From contig NZ_CP047897.1 of assembly GCF_009913235.1 (NCBI RefSeq), positions 2,541,001 through 2,605,000 of the forward strand: DNA of 64,000 nt. The letters run 5' to 3'. Positions 9,368 through 18,280 of the stretch are shown piece after piece. Both the position numbers and the translations under genes were made by a program. Numbering within the stretch: position 1 is the stretch's first letter; each line of letters opens with the position of its first letter. The notes under the pieces were generated by a model that ran no database searches, was not told the origin of the DNA, and worked only from the letters and a program-made list of their open reading frames with translations. The stretch is from Nibribacter ruber. Its GTDB lineage: Bacteria > Bacteroidota > Bacteroidia > Cytophagales > Hymenobacteraceae.

Positions 9368-11167
9368 ATGACTGTTGAGGAACAAATTAGAGAGCAGATC
9401 AAACACCTGCCACACAGGCCTGGTATCTATAAGTTCTATGATGATAAGGGCATTATCTACGTAGGCAAGGCCATAGACATCAGGAAGCGGGTGAGTAGCT
9501 ACTTTAACCGCTCCACGCAGCACAACAAGAAAACCAAGAAGCTCATTTCGCAGATTCAGCGTATTGAGTTTACCATTGTAGACAATGAGGCTGATGCTTT
9601 CTTGCTGGAGAACAACCTCATCAAGCAGCATCAGCCTAAGTACAACATTCTGCTCAAAGACGGGAAAACCTACCCGTACCTGGTGATCACCAATGAGCGG
9701 TTCCCGCGCATCTTCAGTACCCGCAACAAGATCAATGACGGTTCGCGCTACTTCGGGCCATACCCCACCGGCACCAGTATGTATGTGCTGCTGGAACTGA
9801 TCAGGTCCTTGTACCCGCTCAGAACGTGCAGCTACAATCTTTCACAAGCCAACATAGACGCGGGCAAATTCAAGGTTTGCCTGGAATACCACATAGGAAA
9901 CTGCAAAGGGCCCTGTGAGAACCTGTACTCAGAAGAAGAATACAACCAGCACATTCAGCAGATCAGGAACATTCTGTCTGGCAACCTGAGCATTGCCAAG
10001 ACCTATTTTAAAGAACGAATGTCTGAGGCTGCCGCAGACTATCAATATGAACTGGCCCACCAATACAAGCAGAAGCTAGACCGATTAGAGGATTTCCAGG
10101 CCAAGTCTACCGTGGTCAGCCATACGCTCACCAATATTGACGTCTTCACCATTACGTCTAATGAGAAGTGCGCCTTCGTCAACTACCTGAAGGTCATGAA
10201 CGGCTCCATCATAGCCACCCAGTCCCTGGAACTGCAGAAAAAGCTGGAAGAAACCGATCAAGACATTCTGGCCTCCATCATTATGCAGTTGCGGCAGGAG
10301 TTTGAGAGCCTTTCCAGGGAGATTATCGTCAATGTGCCAGACATAGAACTGCCCTTGGAGAACGTGTCCATCACGGTTCCGCAGATAGGGGATAAGAAGA
10401 AGCTGCTCAATTTGTCTTTGAAGAATGCACTGTACCTGCGCAAGGAGAAGGAGAGCATGCAAGACAAGTCAAAGGACAGCAACGAGGTACGCATCATGGA
10501 AACCATGAAAAAAGACCTTCGGCTCACAGAGCTGCCCAAGCACATTGAGTGCTTTGACAACTCCAACTTTCAGGGAGATAATCCGGTGGCGTCCATGGTC
10601 TGCTTCAAGAATGCGCGGCCTTCCAAGAAAGATTACCGCCATTTCCATATCAAAACCGTGGTAGGCCCAGATGACTTTGCCTCTATGTATGAGGTGGTCA
10701 CGCGCCGGTACAGAAGGCTGCTGGATGAAGGCACGCCTTTGCCGCAGTTGATTATTGTGGACGGCGGCAAAGGCCAGTTGGGCATGGGCGTGAAGGCGCT
10801 CAAAGACTTGGGAATTTACAGCCAAGTAGCCATTGTGGGCATTGCCAAACGGTTGGAGGAAATCTTCTATCCCGGTGACACCCTGCCGCTGTACATTGAC
10901 AAGAAGTCTGAGTCGCTGCGCTTGATTCAACGCATCCGGAACGAGGCACACCGGTTTGCCATTACCTTCCACCGGTCTCTCCGGGATGCAGGCACGCTAC
11001 AAACCGAACTCACGCAAATCAAAGGACTTGGCCCGGCCACGGCAGAAAAACTTCTTACCAAGTTTAAGTCTGTGAAGAAGATAGCCGAACTTTCCCAGCA
11101 GGAATTAGAGGCCGAGGTAGGCAAGAGCAAAGCCAAGCTGCTTTTAAATCATTTCGGGAAGGCGTAG
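9368..11167 (+). CDS. uvrC: Excinuclease ABC subunit C
   Basis: UvrC makes both incisions in nucleotide excision repair in complex with UvrB and damaged DNA. The 599-residue product has the N-terminal GIY-YIG nuclease domain (GIY at 19-21, IYVG at 30-33), a UVR/UvrB-contact segment near residues 205-240, the RNase H-like 5'-incision domain (ECFDNSNFQGDNPV and IIVDGGKGQLGMG) and a C-terminal helix-hairpin-helix pair. Length is normal. It is the last gene of the sprE-pbp-uvrC run. A 38-bp palindrome begins 5 bp after the stop. Confidence 0.97.
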   Translation: MTVEEQIREQIKHLPHRPGIYKFYDDKGIIYVGKAIDIRKRVSSYFNRSTQHNKKTKKLISQIQRIEFTIVDNEADAFLLENNLIKQHQPKYNILLKDGKTYPYLVITNERFPRIFSTRNKINDGSRYFGPYPTGTSMYVLLELIRSLYPLRTCSYNLSQANIDAGKFKVCLEYHIGNCKGPCENLYSEEEYNQHIQQIRNILSGNLSIAKTYFKERMSEAAADYQYELAHQYKQKLDRLEDFQAKSTVVSHTLTNIDVFTITSNEKCAFVNYLKVMNGSIIATQSLELQKKLEETDQDILASIIMQLRQEFESLSREIIVNVPDIELPLENVSITVPQIGDKKKLLNLSLKNALYLRKEKESMQDKSKDSNEVRIMETMKKDLRLTELPKHIECFDNSNFQGDNPVASMVCFKNARPSKKDYRHFHIKTVVGPDDFASMYEVVTRRYRRLLDEGTPLPQLIIVDGGKGQLGMGVKALKDLGIYSQVAIVGIAKRLEEIFYPGDTLPLYIDKKSESLRLIQRIRNEAHRFAITFHRSLRDAGTLQTELTQIKGLGPATAEKLLTKFKSVKKIAELSQQELEAEVGKSKAKLLLNHFGKA

Positions 11168-11172
11168 ACAAT

Positions 11173-11210
11173 CGTTTTTGGGCTGTTTTCTGGGAAATAA
11201 GCCAAAAACA
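11173..11210. repeat. 38-bp intergenic palindrome, copy 2
   Basis: Begins 5 bp after the uvrC stop. Five mismatched pairs, centre TG; the last base pair of the stem is altered, the right arm ending CA instead of CG. Confidence 0.88.
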
Positions 11211-11349
11211 ACCTTCCCGCGTTTCCCTACCGGCGAGTGACCTCAAATTTGGTTGTTATCATCTAGTCTGTAAGAACAAGATCCTTGTTGAAGTTTAGTC
11301 TCTAGGCTTTCTGCCTCTGTACATTCTAGTGCCTTCGCCTTACTCTAGT

Positions 11350-11387
11350 CGTTTTTAGGCTAATTCCTGGAAAATAGGCCAAAAACG
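11350..11387. repeat. 38-bp intergenic palindrome, copy 3
   Basis: Second copy in the uvrC-gldN gap, four mismatched pairs, centre TG. Confidence 0.88.
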
Positions 11388-11464
11388 ATTGTTCACGCCA
11401 AGGCTAGAAAGACGCTTTCCTAATCACAGTAAGATTGTTGAATAAGACTTTAAGAATCTAGAAA

Positions 11465-11512
11465 CAGTACATAAAAAAAGGAGACCAAATGGTCTCCTTT
11501 TTTTATGTACTG
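11465..11512. terminator. Bidirectional terminator between uvrC and gldN
   Basis: A near-perfect 48-bp palindrome with 23-bp arms. The core GGAGACC/GGTCTCC stem is followed by a seven-T run on both strands, exactly what convergent operons need for intrinsic termination. It ends 10 bp from the gldN stop. Confidence 0.9.
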
Positions 11513-11522
11513 TATGTGATGC

Positions 11523-12545
11523 TTAGTAGCTCCAAAGGCTGTATTCAAACTCAATAAGTTCTTCCATAGCTTGCTGAGCGGCTAATAAACCTTTCTTGCC
11601 ACCACCGTAGACTTCATCCAAACGCTCATTGTTCACGTTGGATACTTTGGTGATGTAAGAGCTGAACAACCACAGGTCAAAGGCATCTGCCAGGTTCTTA
11701 TGCTGGGCATCGTTCTGCTGGTTAAACCAGATGGCTTCGTCTGGATGCGCCTTGAACACTTTTGCCAATTCACTGAACTTGAAAGAAGCAGCTGTTTTCT
11801 CAATTCCCAGTGGATCAAACTTTGAAGGAACGGTGATAGTGAGTGATTGGATGTCATGATACAGGCGTGAACGCTTTTTATCAAACACTACATCTTCTTT
11901 CAGTTCCAATTGGTACAGTTGGTTCGCGAAAAGCTCATTTGAAGCCGTCATAGGAGCGGCAGCGGCAGTTTTACCACCTTTTGCAGGCGCAGCGGGAGCA
12001 CCCCATCCATCATCTGCAGCAGCGGCATCAGCCGTACCAAATCCCGCTTTCTTCTCTTCTTCCGTTAAAACTGTTGCGCCTCCCTGTGCAGGAGAAATAG
12101 CAGTCAAGAACTCTTGAGGAGTGATAGGTCTGTTTAAGCTATCAGTGGCATATGGCTGCAATTCGCCACGCTTCACAGCATCAACAATCAATTTAGTGAT
12201 TTCTTTCCCTGGAGAGAACATTGGCTTGTTCTGCTTTTCTCTAAGGTCTATCAAACGCCAAACCGTTTTCTTGAACATCACATCTGATGCCGGAATAGGA
12301 CGCACTGACGGATTAGCAGAGTCAGACTTAGCCAGTAATTGTTGTGATCTCTGAGATGCAGCCGCCTCTTGTTGTTGTCTTGCCAACTCCTCCTGACGAG
12401 CCTTCTCTTGAGCTGCAGAAGCTGCAGATGATTTAGCTGTGGTAGTGGTTGCCTTCTTTTTAGTGGTAGTGGTTCTCTTTTGAGCCACAGATACCACTGG
12501 TAAGCTCAACAAGCCCGCTAAACCCAAAACAATTAACTTTTTCAT
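11523..12545 (-). CDS. gldN: Gliding motility/type IX secretion protein GldN (PorN)
   Basis: Periplasmic component that forms a ring with GldK at the outer membrane in the type IX secretion system. 340 residues with a signal peptide (MKKLIVLGLAGLLSLPVVSVAQ), then a Lys/Thr/Ala/Gln-rich low-complexity segment (residues 22-75) and the GldN domain (VMFKKTVWRLIDLREKQNKP through KEDVVFDKKRSRLYHDIQSL). A second low-complexity Ala-rich insert lies near residues 170-200. Last gene of the gldK-L-M-N run, 22 bp after gldM. Closed by the bidirectional terminator. Confidence 0.95.
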   Translation of the reverse strand: MKKLIVLGLAGLLSLPVVSVAQKRTTTTKKKATTTTAKSSAASAAQEKARQEELARQQQEAAASQRSQQLLAKSDSANPSVRPIPASDVMFKKTVWRLIDLREKQNKPMFSPGKEITKLIVDAVKRGELQPYATDSLNRPITPQEFLTAISPAQGGATVLTEEEKKAGFGTADAAAADDGWGAPAAPAKGGKTAAAAPMTASNELFANQLYQLELKEDVVFDKKRSRLYHDIQSLTITVPSKFDPLGIEKTAASFKFSELAKVFKAHPDEAIWFNQQNDAQHKNLADAFDLWLFSSYITKVSNVNNERLDEVYGGGKKGLLAAQQAMEELIEFEYSLWSY

Positions 12546-12567
12546 GGTACTAGGGAAAATAACTTAA

Positions 12568-14163
12568 TTAATTAAGTGCAAACGTCATGCTCATTCCGTT
12601 TGACGGAACGGTCTCCTGCTGATCGCGGTAGTTCATTCTGCGAACTTCCTTCACCTCAATGGCAATACGGTCGCCCGGACGAGCCTTTGAAGCTAAGCTG
12701 GTAATGTTCACAGAAGGACCATTACCTGGCACTTGATCTACTGGACGGTTACCACGCACCAAATACACGGTGTAGTTGGTTACTCTGTAACGAGCTTCTT
12801 TAGGAAGCAAGTTCTTGAAGCTTTCGTCTGGAACCGCATTCACTTGCAGAATTCTTGGACCTGGCGCAGCCATACCTCTCACTGGGTCTACCTGACGGCC
12901 ATTGGCCAATACGGCAATCTGTGGTCTTGGAACCGTTTTCACGGTGAATTCCTGTGACCCAATCAGGTTACCACCGCTGCTCACGTTCAACTTCACGGTT
13001 CTTCCGTTAGGAATGATGGTCACAAAACCCTTCTTAGCACCTTTCACTACAGTAGCGCCAGAGGCTGAGAAAGAAGGATCGTATGTAGCACCTAACGCCG
13101 GAACCTGGATGTTTAGTTCGTTACCGCAGTTAAAATACAAAGAGTTGATTGCAGCAGACTGAATTTGCATAACAGGCTTGGCTACCACGTATTCTTGTTT
13201 TACAGTGAAGACAGTATCACGTCCGCTTGGCTGACGGAAACGCACTTGGCCAGTCCATTGTTTTTTGGCATTGCCTTCTGCGTCATAGTTACCCGCACTG
13301 GCAGTGAACTCAATTTGTCCTTTACCCGCCTGTACTTTGATTGGTCTACCGTCTACAGACATAGTGGGCGTTACCGCATCAGAGGAAGCAGCCAAGAACA
13401 TTTCTGCCTTGTATTTAGTACCGGCAGCTACTGTTTTAGACTCAGCGCTAGCCATGGCAAATATCTTCTCAAACTTGATGATATCTGCTCCTACTTTTTG
13501 AGCCAGCTTAGAAAGAGTCTCAGATTCATACTTCAACACTTCAGATTCCATGTGCGCAATGGTAGCCAAAGCGGCCACAATGGGAGTTTCTGCGAAGTTG
13601 ATTTCAGCAAAGTCTTTCTTCTTCTGCTCTTTGTTTCCTTGTACGCGTGGGTCTTCTTTTCCGCTCATGGCTAGTTTAGCAGGAGCGTTTTCATTGTACT
13701 GGCGCAAGAAGGCCGCGTATTCGTTAAGTTTTTTCTCTAACTCATAGGCTTTACCACCCTTGCCTGGTCCACCAATCATAAGCATGTTTACACGCTCATT
13801 GTTCTCTGGATTGTTGTACCCGCCTGTTTCTTCGTTCTTTCCGCCAGCTTCTTTCACAAGTTGCTCGCGTAAACCATCCATGTAAGCAATGATCTCACTG
13901 GTTTTGGTTCTTACAGCAGTGGCATTTTCCACTACTCTAACGTCAGCCGGCCTGTTGCCAGATTCGTCTACCGTTGATTTGATGCCACTTACAATACCTC
14001 CGTTATCACTTTTAGTTTTAGTGTTTACAGTTGTTAAACTGTCATCTATAAACTGAAATTTTAGAAGAATTGCAGAGCTTACGTTCAAGGCCAACATTGC
14101 AGTCAGAACGAGATACATCATCCCGATCATTTTCTGCCGTGGCGTTTCTTTTCCTCCAGCCAT
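12568..14163 (-). CDS. gldM: Gliding motility/type IX secretion protein GldM (PorM)
   Basis: GldM spans the periplasm and, with GldL, forms the proton-driven motor of type IX secretion and gliding. 531 residues: a short cytoplasmic tail with KETPRQKMIGMMYLVLTAMLALNVS, where the single membrane helix lies at about 13-33, then a long periplasmic part with the helical D1 domain and three Ig-like domains (conserved RRMNYRDQQ near the C-terminus). Start ATG at 14163 gives the family's MAGGKETPRQKM start. Between gldL (59 bp) and gldN (22 bp). Confidence 0.97.
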   Translation of the reverse strand: MAGGKETPRQKMIGMMYLVLTAMLALNVSSAILLKFQFIDDSLTTVNTKTKSDNGGIVSGIKSTVDESGNRPADVRVVENATAVRTKTSEIIAYMDGLREQLVKEAGGKNEETGGYNNPENNERVNMLMIGGPGKGGKAYELEKKLNEYAAFLRQYNENAPAKLAMSGKEDPRVQGNKEQKKKDFAEINFAETPIVAALATIAHMESEVLKYESETLSKLAQKVGADIIKFEKIFAMASAESKTVAAGTKYKAEMFLAASSDAVTPTMSVDGRPIKVQAGKGQIEFTASAGNYDAEGNAKKQWTGQVRFRQPSGRDTVFTVKQEYVVAKPVMQIQSAAINSLYFNCGNELNIQVPALGATYDPSFSASGATVVKGAKKGFVTIIPNGRTVKLNVSSGGNLIGSQEFTVKTVPRPQIAVLANGRQVDPVRGMAAPGPRILQVNAVPDESFKNLLPKEARYRVTNYTVYLVRGNRPVDQVPGNGPSVNITSLASKARPGDRIAIEVKEVRRMNYRDQQETVPSNGMSMTFALN

Positions 14164-14222
14164 ATAATCCTTGGTCTAGCTTTTTTGTTAAACTATTGGT
14201 TTAAAAATAGGATTGGCAGAGA

Positions 14223-15017
14223 TTAACCTCTCATTGCATTAAGCATGTTACCATACACATTGTTCAAAGAGTGAAGGTTCTTGGTCAAGTTAGTAACCTC
14301 CGTCTTGAACTGCTCAGTATCACGGCTTGCCTCAGTCAAATTCTCCATAGCCATAGTCAGGCTACCGTAGAATTTGTTCATAGACTTCAAGTGATTGTTG
14401 GCGTCCTGCAACTCCATTTCATATACCGCATTCAGAGCACCCAGATTCTTAGTGATGTTCTGTACTTGCATATGATATTCCTGAGTATCTGCTGTAGACT
14501 TGGCCATGTGAGAAACGGCCTCTACAGTGGCACCATACGCTTCATTGATTTTATCCAAAGAAACAGCTGCTGTTCTTACACGCGAGGTGTATTCATTTGT
14601 AGCAACGGTAGCATCTGACATATCAGACATTTGAGCAGCAGTTTCGCTCAATCTGTTCAAGCCTTGGCCTAAAGTATTGATAGTGGCTGGTGTTACGTTG
14701 GCATCACGCAGCATTCTATCCAGGTCACCGGTCAAAGAACCTTCGTTAGATTTGGTAGCTACAGTAGGAAGAGGACCGTCATAGTCGTCACGTAATTGTG
14801 GGTACACACGATCCCATGCTGGTTCATGTGCGGCTGGCTGGAATGCACTCAGGAAGAAGATGACGGCTTCAGTACCAAGACCTACCATAAGCATGATATC
14901 AGCTGGACCAATGTGCAAGATTTTAAACAATGCACCCAGAATTACGATTGCCGCACCAATACCATAAATTTTGGGCATCATACCATCCCAGAACCAGTGA
15001 CCTTTTGATTTGCTCAT
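14223..15017 (-). CDS. gldL: Gliding motility/type IX secretion motor protein GldL (PorL)
   Basis: Inner-membrane motor subunit. 264 residues with two membrane helices near residues 17-35 and 40-59. The second contains Glu50 in MVGLGTEAVIFF, which corresponds by position to the membrane glutamate implicated in proton flow in Flavobacterium GldL. The cytoplasmic C-terminal region is helical, with repeated heptad-like motifs (TKNLGALNAVYEMEL, TKNLHSLNNVYGNML). Located between gldK and gldM. Confidence 0.97.
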   Translation of the reverse strand: MSKSKGHWFWDGMMPKIYGIGAAIVILGALFKILHIGPADIMLMVGLGTEAVIFFLSAFQPAAHEPAWDRVYPQLRDDYDGPLPTVATKSNEGSLTGDLDRMLRDANVTPATINTLGQGLNRLSETAAQMSDMSDATVATNEYTSRVRTAAVSLDKINEAYGATVEAVSHMAKSTADTQEYHMQVQNITKNLGALNAVYEMELQDANNHLKSMNKFYGSLTMAMENLTEASRDTEQFKTEVTNLTKNLHSLNNVYGNMLNAMRG

Positions 15018-15079
15018 TTTTTTGACAGATTTAAAATTATAAAGATTGTTTGTTACTTGATAAAAATGGAGGGTTTAGA

Positions 15080-16114
15080 TTAGTTTCCAAAGCCAAACTC
15101 ACGACCTGAAGAACGACCGATGTAGATCATGGCGCTGCGGAAACCGATAAAGGATCTGGTTGAATCTTCGTGTTCAAAATTACGAACGCCTGTTTCCAAG
15201 AAATAAGCGATGTCTTTCCAAGAACCACCACGCACTACCTTCTCCTTGATGGTGTCATTGCTGAAAGTAGGGTTCAAGTCCCATACCAACGGAACAGAAG
15301 CTACAGAATAAGCATCTTCACACCACTCAGATACGTTTCCGGCCATGTCATACAGACCAAAATCGTTTGGATAGTACTGGCCTACCGGAGCAGTGTAGGT
15401 AAAACCGTCGCTGTAGTAGTCCCCGCGACCTGGCTTGAAGTTAGCCAACATACAACCTTTGGAATTGCGCAGGTAAGGACCACCCCAAGGATAGGTTGCC
15501 AAATCACGACCGCCACGGGCGGCATACTCCCACTCTGCCTCAGACGGCAGGCGGAAATTAGGCATTGGCGCCTGACCGTTCTCTAAGTTATAATTGTTCT
15601 TGTGCTTGGTGCGCCATTCGTTGAAACGCTTGGCACCATGCCAGCTCACACCTACCACCGGATAATCATCAAAGGCAGGGTGAGTATAGTAGTATTCCAT
15701 CAAGGGGTCACCCATGTGGTTGCTAAAGTCTTTTACCCATACGGTTGTGTCTGGGTAAAGCTTGGTCATCACATACTCTTCGTCATACCCTGGCGCGCCG
15801 GCAGAGTCTGTCTTAATAGCGTCAACAAACTGACGGTACTCATTGTTGGTAATCTCAGTCTCATCCATATAGAATCCACCAATGGTCACCTGCTTGTTCA
15901 GGTTAGACATACTGGCGGCTATATCCTGATCTGTCTGCCCCATGTGGAATGTTCCACCTGGACACGCAATCATCCCATACGGCACCTCTTGCGGGTTGAA
16001 ATCTGGACGGTCCTCTGCACCAATCAGATCACCTTCTGAGCTTCGTCCCATACCGCAACCCACTGTCAAAACAGCGCTTAATGCAATGGCAGAAAACTGT
16101 AAAACCTTATTCAT
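15080..16114 (-). CDS. gldK: Gliding motility/type IX secretion lipoprotein GldK (PorK)
   Basis: Outer-membrane lipoprotein that forms large rings with GldN. 344 residues; signal peptide with lipobox LTVGC, lipid cysteine at residue 20, then a formylglycine-generating-enzyme/sulfatase-modifying fold (from GGTFHMGQTDQD to the C-terminal GFRSAMIYIGR). First gene of the gldKLMN run; a -7-like element lies at 16172-16179. It is 199 bp downstream of the PorP/SprF-like gene on the same strand. Confidence 0.96.
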   Translation of the reverse strand: MNKVLQFSAIALSAVLTVGCGMGRSSEGDLIGAEDRPDFNPQEVPYGMIACPGGTFHMGQTDQDIAASMSNLNKQVTIGGFYMDETEITNNEYRQFVDAIKTDSAGAPGYDEEYVMTKLYPDTTVWVKDFSNHMGDPLMEYYYTHPAFDDYPVVGVSWHGAKRFNEWRTKHKNNYNLENGQAPMPNFRLPSEAEWEYAARGGRDLATYPWGGPYLRNSKGCMLANFKPGRGDYYSDGFTYTAPVGQYYPNDFGLYDMAGNVSEWCEDAYSVASVPLVWDLNPTFSNDTIKEKVVRGGSWKDIAYFLETGVRNFEHEDSTRSFIGFRSAMIYIGRSSGREFGFGN

Positions 16115-16171
16115 ATACTTGAAAATTGAAAAGAAATGCGCTAATTATAGAGTATTCGGATTTTAAGAAAG

Positions 16172-16179
16172 CAAATATA
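16172..16179 (-). promoter_or_regulatory. Putative -7 promoter element for gldKLMN
   Basis: Minus-strand TATATTTG matches TAnnTTTG, 58 bp before the gldK start, in an AT-rich gap. No convincing -33 partner at the usual spacing, so it is a candidate only. Confidence 0.4.
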
Positions 16180-16313
16180 GATAAGTGGTTTCAAAAATAA
16201 AACTATTAATTTTTCTTGAACATATTTTTTTCAACGTTCCAACAAAAATTTTAGTATTAGAAACCAGTAATATAATAGAGTCAGGTATTTGGCTACCCTT
16301 CCACACCTAGTCC

Positions 16314-17285
16314 TTAAAAATTATATCTGGGGGTCTTGATAGGTGGTTTTGCAGTATTCTTAGATTTTGGCAATCTATAGCCCAGCATTATCTCATGAGA
16401 GGTGGCGCTTTTAGCGGCGGCGTCTACCAAGGTGTAATCAAAGGCATACCCAAAACTCAACGCGTTGTCTTTCAAAAAATAAACACCCAGCAAACCGGTG
16501 GCTGCTTCTCCTACTCTGTAGCCGGCACCTGCCCAAAACTTATCATAGAAGGTGGCTCGGGCCCCTGCTTCCAGGGAAGATACGCTGGCACTCAAGTCAT
16601 GTTTCAATATAGCCGTTGGCGTCAGGGAAATGGAACTGCTAAGTTCAGCGGTATAACCGCCCGTAAGCATGATGTGCTTCTCTCCTGTAACCGTGCTCAA
16701 GGCGCCGCTTCTGTCTTTGTTTTCAAATTCATAGGTAGAACCCAGCAAGTTTGTGATGCCCACGCCTACATACCAATCCTCGTGCTGGTACCATAAACCG
16801 GCACCCATGTCAAATTTTCGGTCTGAGCTCTGGAAAGGCACCCGCGGATCTGACTCCGTGTTGGGCCGGTAACTTCCTTTGCTCATGTTAGTTATATTCC
16901 CCTGAACGCCTATTCCCAAATTACCGTTCCCTAAACGGGCATGATATGCATAAGAAAGTTGCGCCTGAAAAACATCTACCGCTCCTATCTCATCTTTCAT
17001 CACCACCAGACCAATCCCACTCTTTAAAGAAGGCAGAGGCGTTGATAACGTGAACAAACCTGTTTTAGGAGAACCACCCCCGTCAAAGGACCCTTCATAG
17101 CCTAGCCACTGGTAACGGTACAAGACATTTAATTCTGTCTGTCCTTGAATACCAGCATATCCCGGACTAATAAACTGTCCGTTAAAGGCGTAGTGGCTGA
17201 ATTGGGGAAGTTGTTGAGCAGCCATTGGCAGAGAAGCCAACAGACCGGCACCAATAAGGAGGCAGCGTAAAGTTTTGAACATCAT
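16314..17285 (-). CDS. PorP/SprF family type IX secretion outer-membrane protein
   Basis: 323 residues with a signal peptide (to about residue 23) and the family hallmark QLPQFSHYAFNGQFISPGYAGIQG, followed by alternating beta strands of a predicted outer-membrane barrel. PorP/SprF proteins anchor or export T9SS substrates at the cell surface; many genomes carry several. Its position just upstream of gldKLMN suggests it belongs to the core secretion locus. A -7-like element lies 70 bp upstream. Confidence 0.92.
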   Translation of the reverse strand: MMFKTLRCLLIGAGLLASLPMAAQQLPQFSHYAFNGQFISPGYAGIQGQTELNVLYRYQWLGYEGSFDGGGSPKTGLFTLSTPLPSLKSGIGLVVMKDEIGAVDVFQAQLSYAYHARLGNGNLGIGVQGNITNMSKGSYRPNTESDPRVPFQSSDRKFDMGAGLWYQHEDWYVGVGITNLLGSTYEFENKDRSGALSTVTGEKHIMLTGGYTAELSSSISLTPTAILKHDLSASVSSLEAGARATFYDKFWAGAGYRVGEAATGLLGVYFLKDNALSFGYAFDYTLVDAAAKSATSHEIMLGYRLPKSKNTAKPPIKTPRYNF

Positions 17286-17354
17286 ACCAGAGGATAGAAA
17301 ACGTTAGGCATATAACACCTAGGAGCAAAAGCTAAGAAAATGATGGACAAAGAC

Positions 17355-17362
17355 CAAAAATA
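17355..17362 (-). promoter_or_regulatory. Putative -7 promoter element of the PorP/SprF-like gene
   Basis: Minus-strand TATTTTTG fits TAnnTTTG, 70 bp before the start codon. Only the -7 motif is visible. Confidence 0.35.
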
Positions 17363-17422
17363 ATATTCGTTTTCTAAGCTAATGCTTGCTACGTATAATC
17401 TACTCTAAGGTAGGAAAAACGT

Positions 17423-18214
17423 TTATTTTTTACCCGAGTTCTGCTGAATATACACCTCAATGGCACCTGTCATGGAAGGAGCATTGGGCATGGGAGCCAC
17501 AATATCCAACTCCAGGCCAGCATCACGCACGGCTTGAGCAGTGGTAGGACCAAAGGCTGCTATGCGGGTACCATCCTGCACAAAGTCAGGAAAGTTGGTG
17601 AACAGAGAATGGATACCTGACGGGCTAAAGAAGGCAATGCAGTCATACTTCACCTCTGCCAGGTCAGACAGGTCAGAAGCCACTGTTTTGTACATGGTGG
17701 CCTCAGAGAAGTCAAACCCGTTGGCTCGCATAAACTCAGGAATGTCTTCTTTTCTGATGTTAGAGCAAGGGTACAAGAATTTCTCCCCCTTGTGCTTTTT
17801 CAACACATCAAATAAGTCTGCGGCCACCTTGCCACCCACAAACAATTTGCGCTTGCGCAGCACAATGTATTTCTGGAGGTAATAAGCGGTCTGGTCAGAA
17901 ATACAGAAGTACTTCATCTCAGCGGGCACTTCCATCTTACCTTCGGCGCAGATTCTAAAGAAATGGTCTACCGCGTTGCGGCTGGTAAAGATAACCGCCG
18001 TGTGCTCCAGAATATTTACCTTGTCTTTTCTAAACTCTTTAAATGGAACCGGCTCAATATCAATAAAAGCCCTAAAGTCTACTTTAATCCCGTACTTCTC
18101 GGCAATGCCCAGATACGGCGAGTTATCATTTGCCGGCTTTGGTTGCGTGACCAGAATACTGGAGATTTTCTTCGAATGTCTGTCCGCACCCAACTTTTCT
18201 TTACCGTCAGCCAT
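17423..18214 (-). CDS. hemD: Uroporphyrinogen-III synthase
   Basis: Cyclises hydroxymethylbilane to uroporphyrinogen III in haem synthesis. 263 residues with a two-lobed layout: a first lobe with ILVTQPKPANDNSPY and VIFTSRNAVDHFF, a second with FLYPCSNIRKEDIP, CIAFFSPSGIHSLF and RIAAFGPTTAQAVRDAG, which are the usual substrate-binding loops. An N-terminal extension of about 18 residues is charged. It follows the DUF4271 gene (66 bp gap), a neighbourhood often seen in this phylum. Confidence 0.9.
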   Translation of the reverse strand: MADGKEKLGADRHSKKISSILVTQPKPANDNSPYLGIAEKYGIKVDFRAFIDIEPVPFKEFRKDKVNILEHTAVIFTSRNAVDHFFRICAEGKMEVPAEMKYFCISDQTAYYLQKYIVLRKRKLFVGGKVAADLFDVLKKHKGEKFLYPCSNIRKEDIPEFMRANGFDFSEATMYKTVASDLSDLAEVKYDCIAFFSPSGIHSLFTNFPDFVQDGTRIAAFGPTTAQAVRDAGLELDIVAPMPNAPSMTGAIEVYIQQNSGKK

Positions 18215-18280
18215 GTTGTAGAAAGTAGTTAAACGACTTTAGTTTGAGGATTCAAAGAACAAGGCGCTTTTACACCTGTC

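Larger units (their letters stand above)
11168..11522. other. Convergent intergenic region between uvrC and gldN
   Basis: A 355-bp gene-free stretch holding two 38-bp palindromes (11173-11210 and 11350-11387) and a strong bidirectional terminator (11465-11512). Nothing else recognised. Confidence 0.7.
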
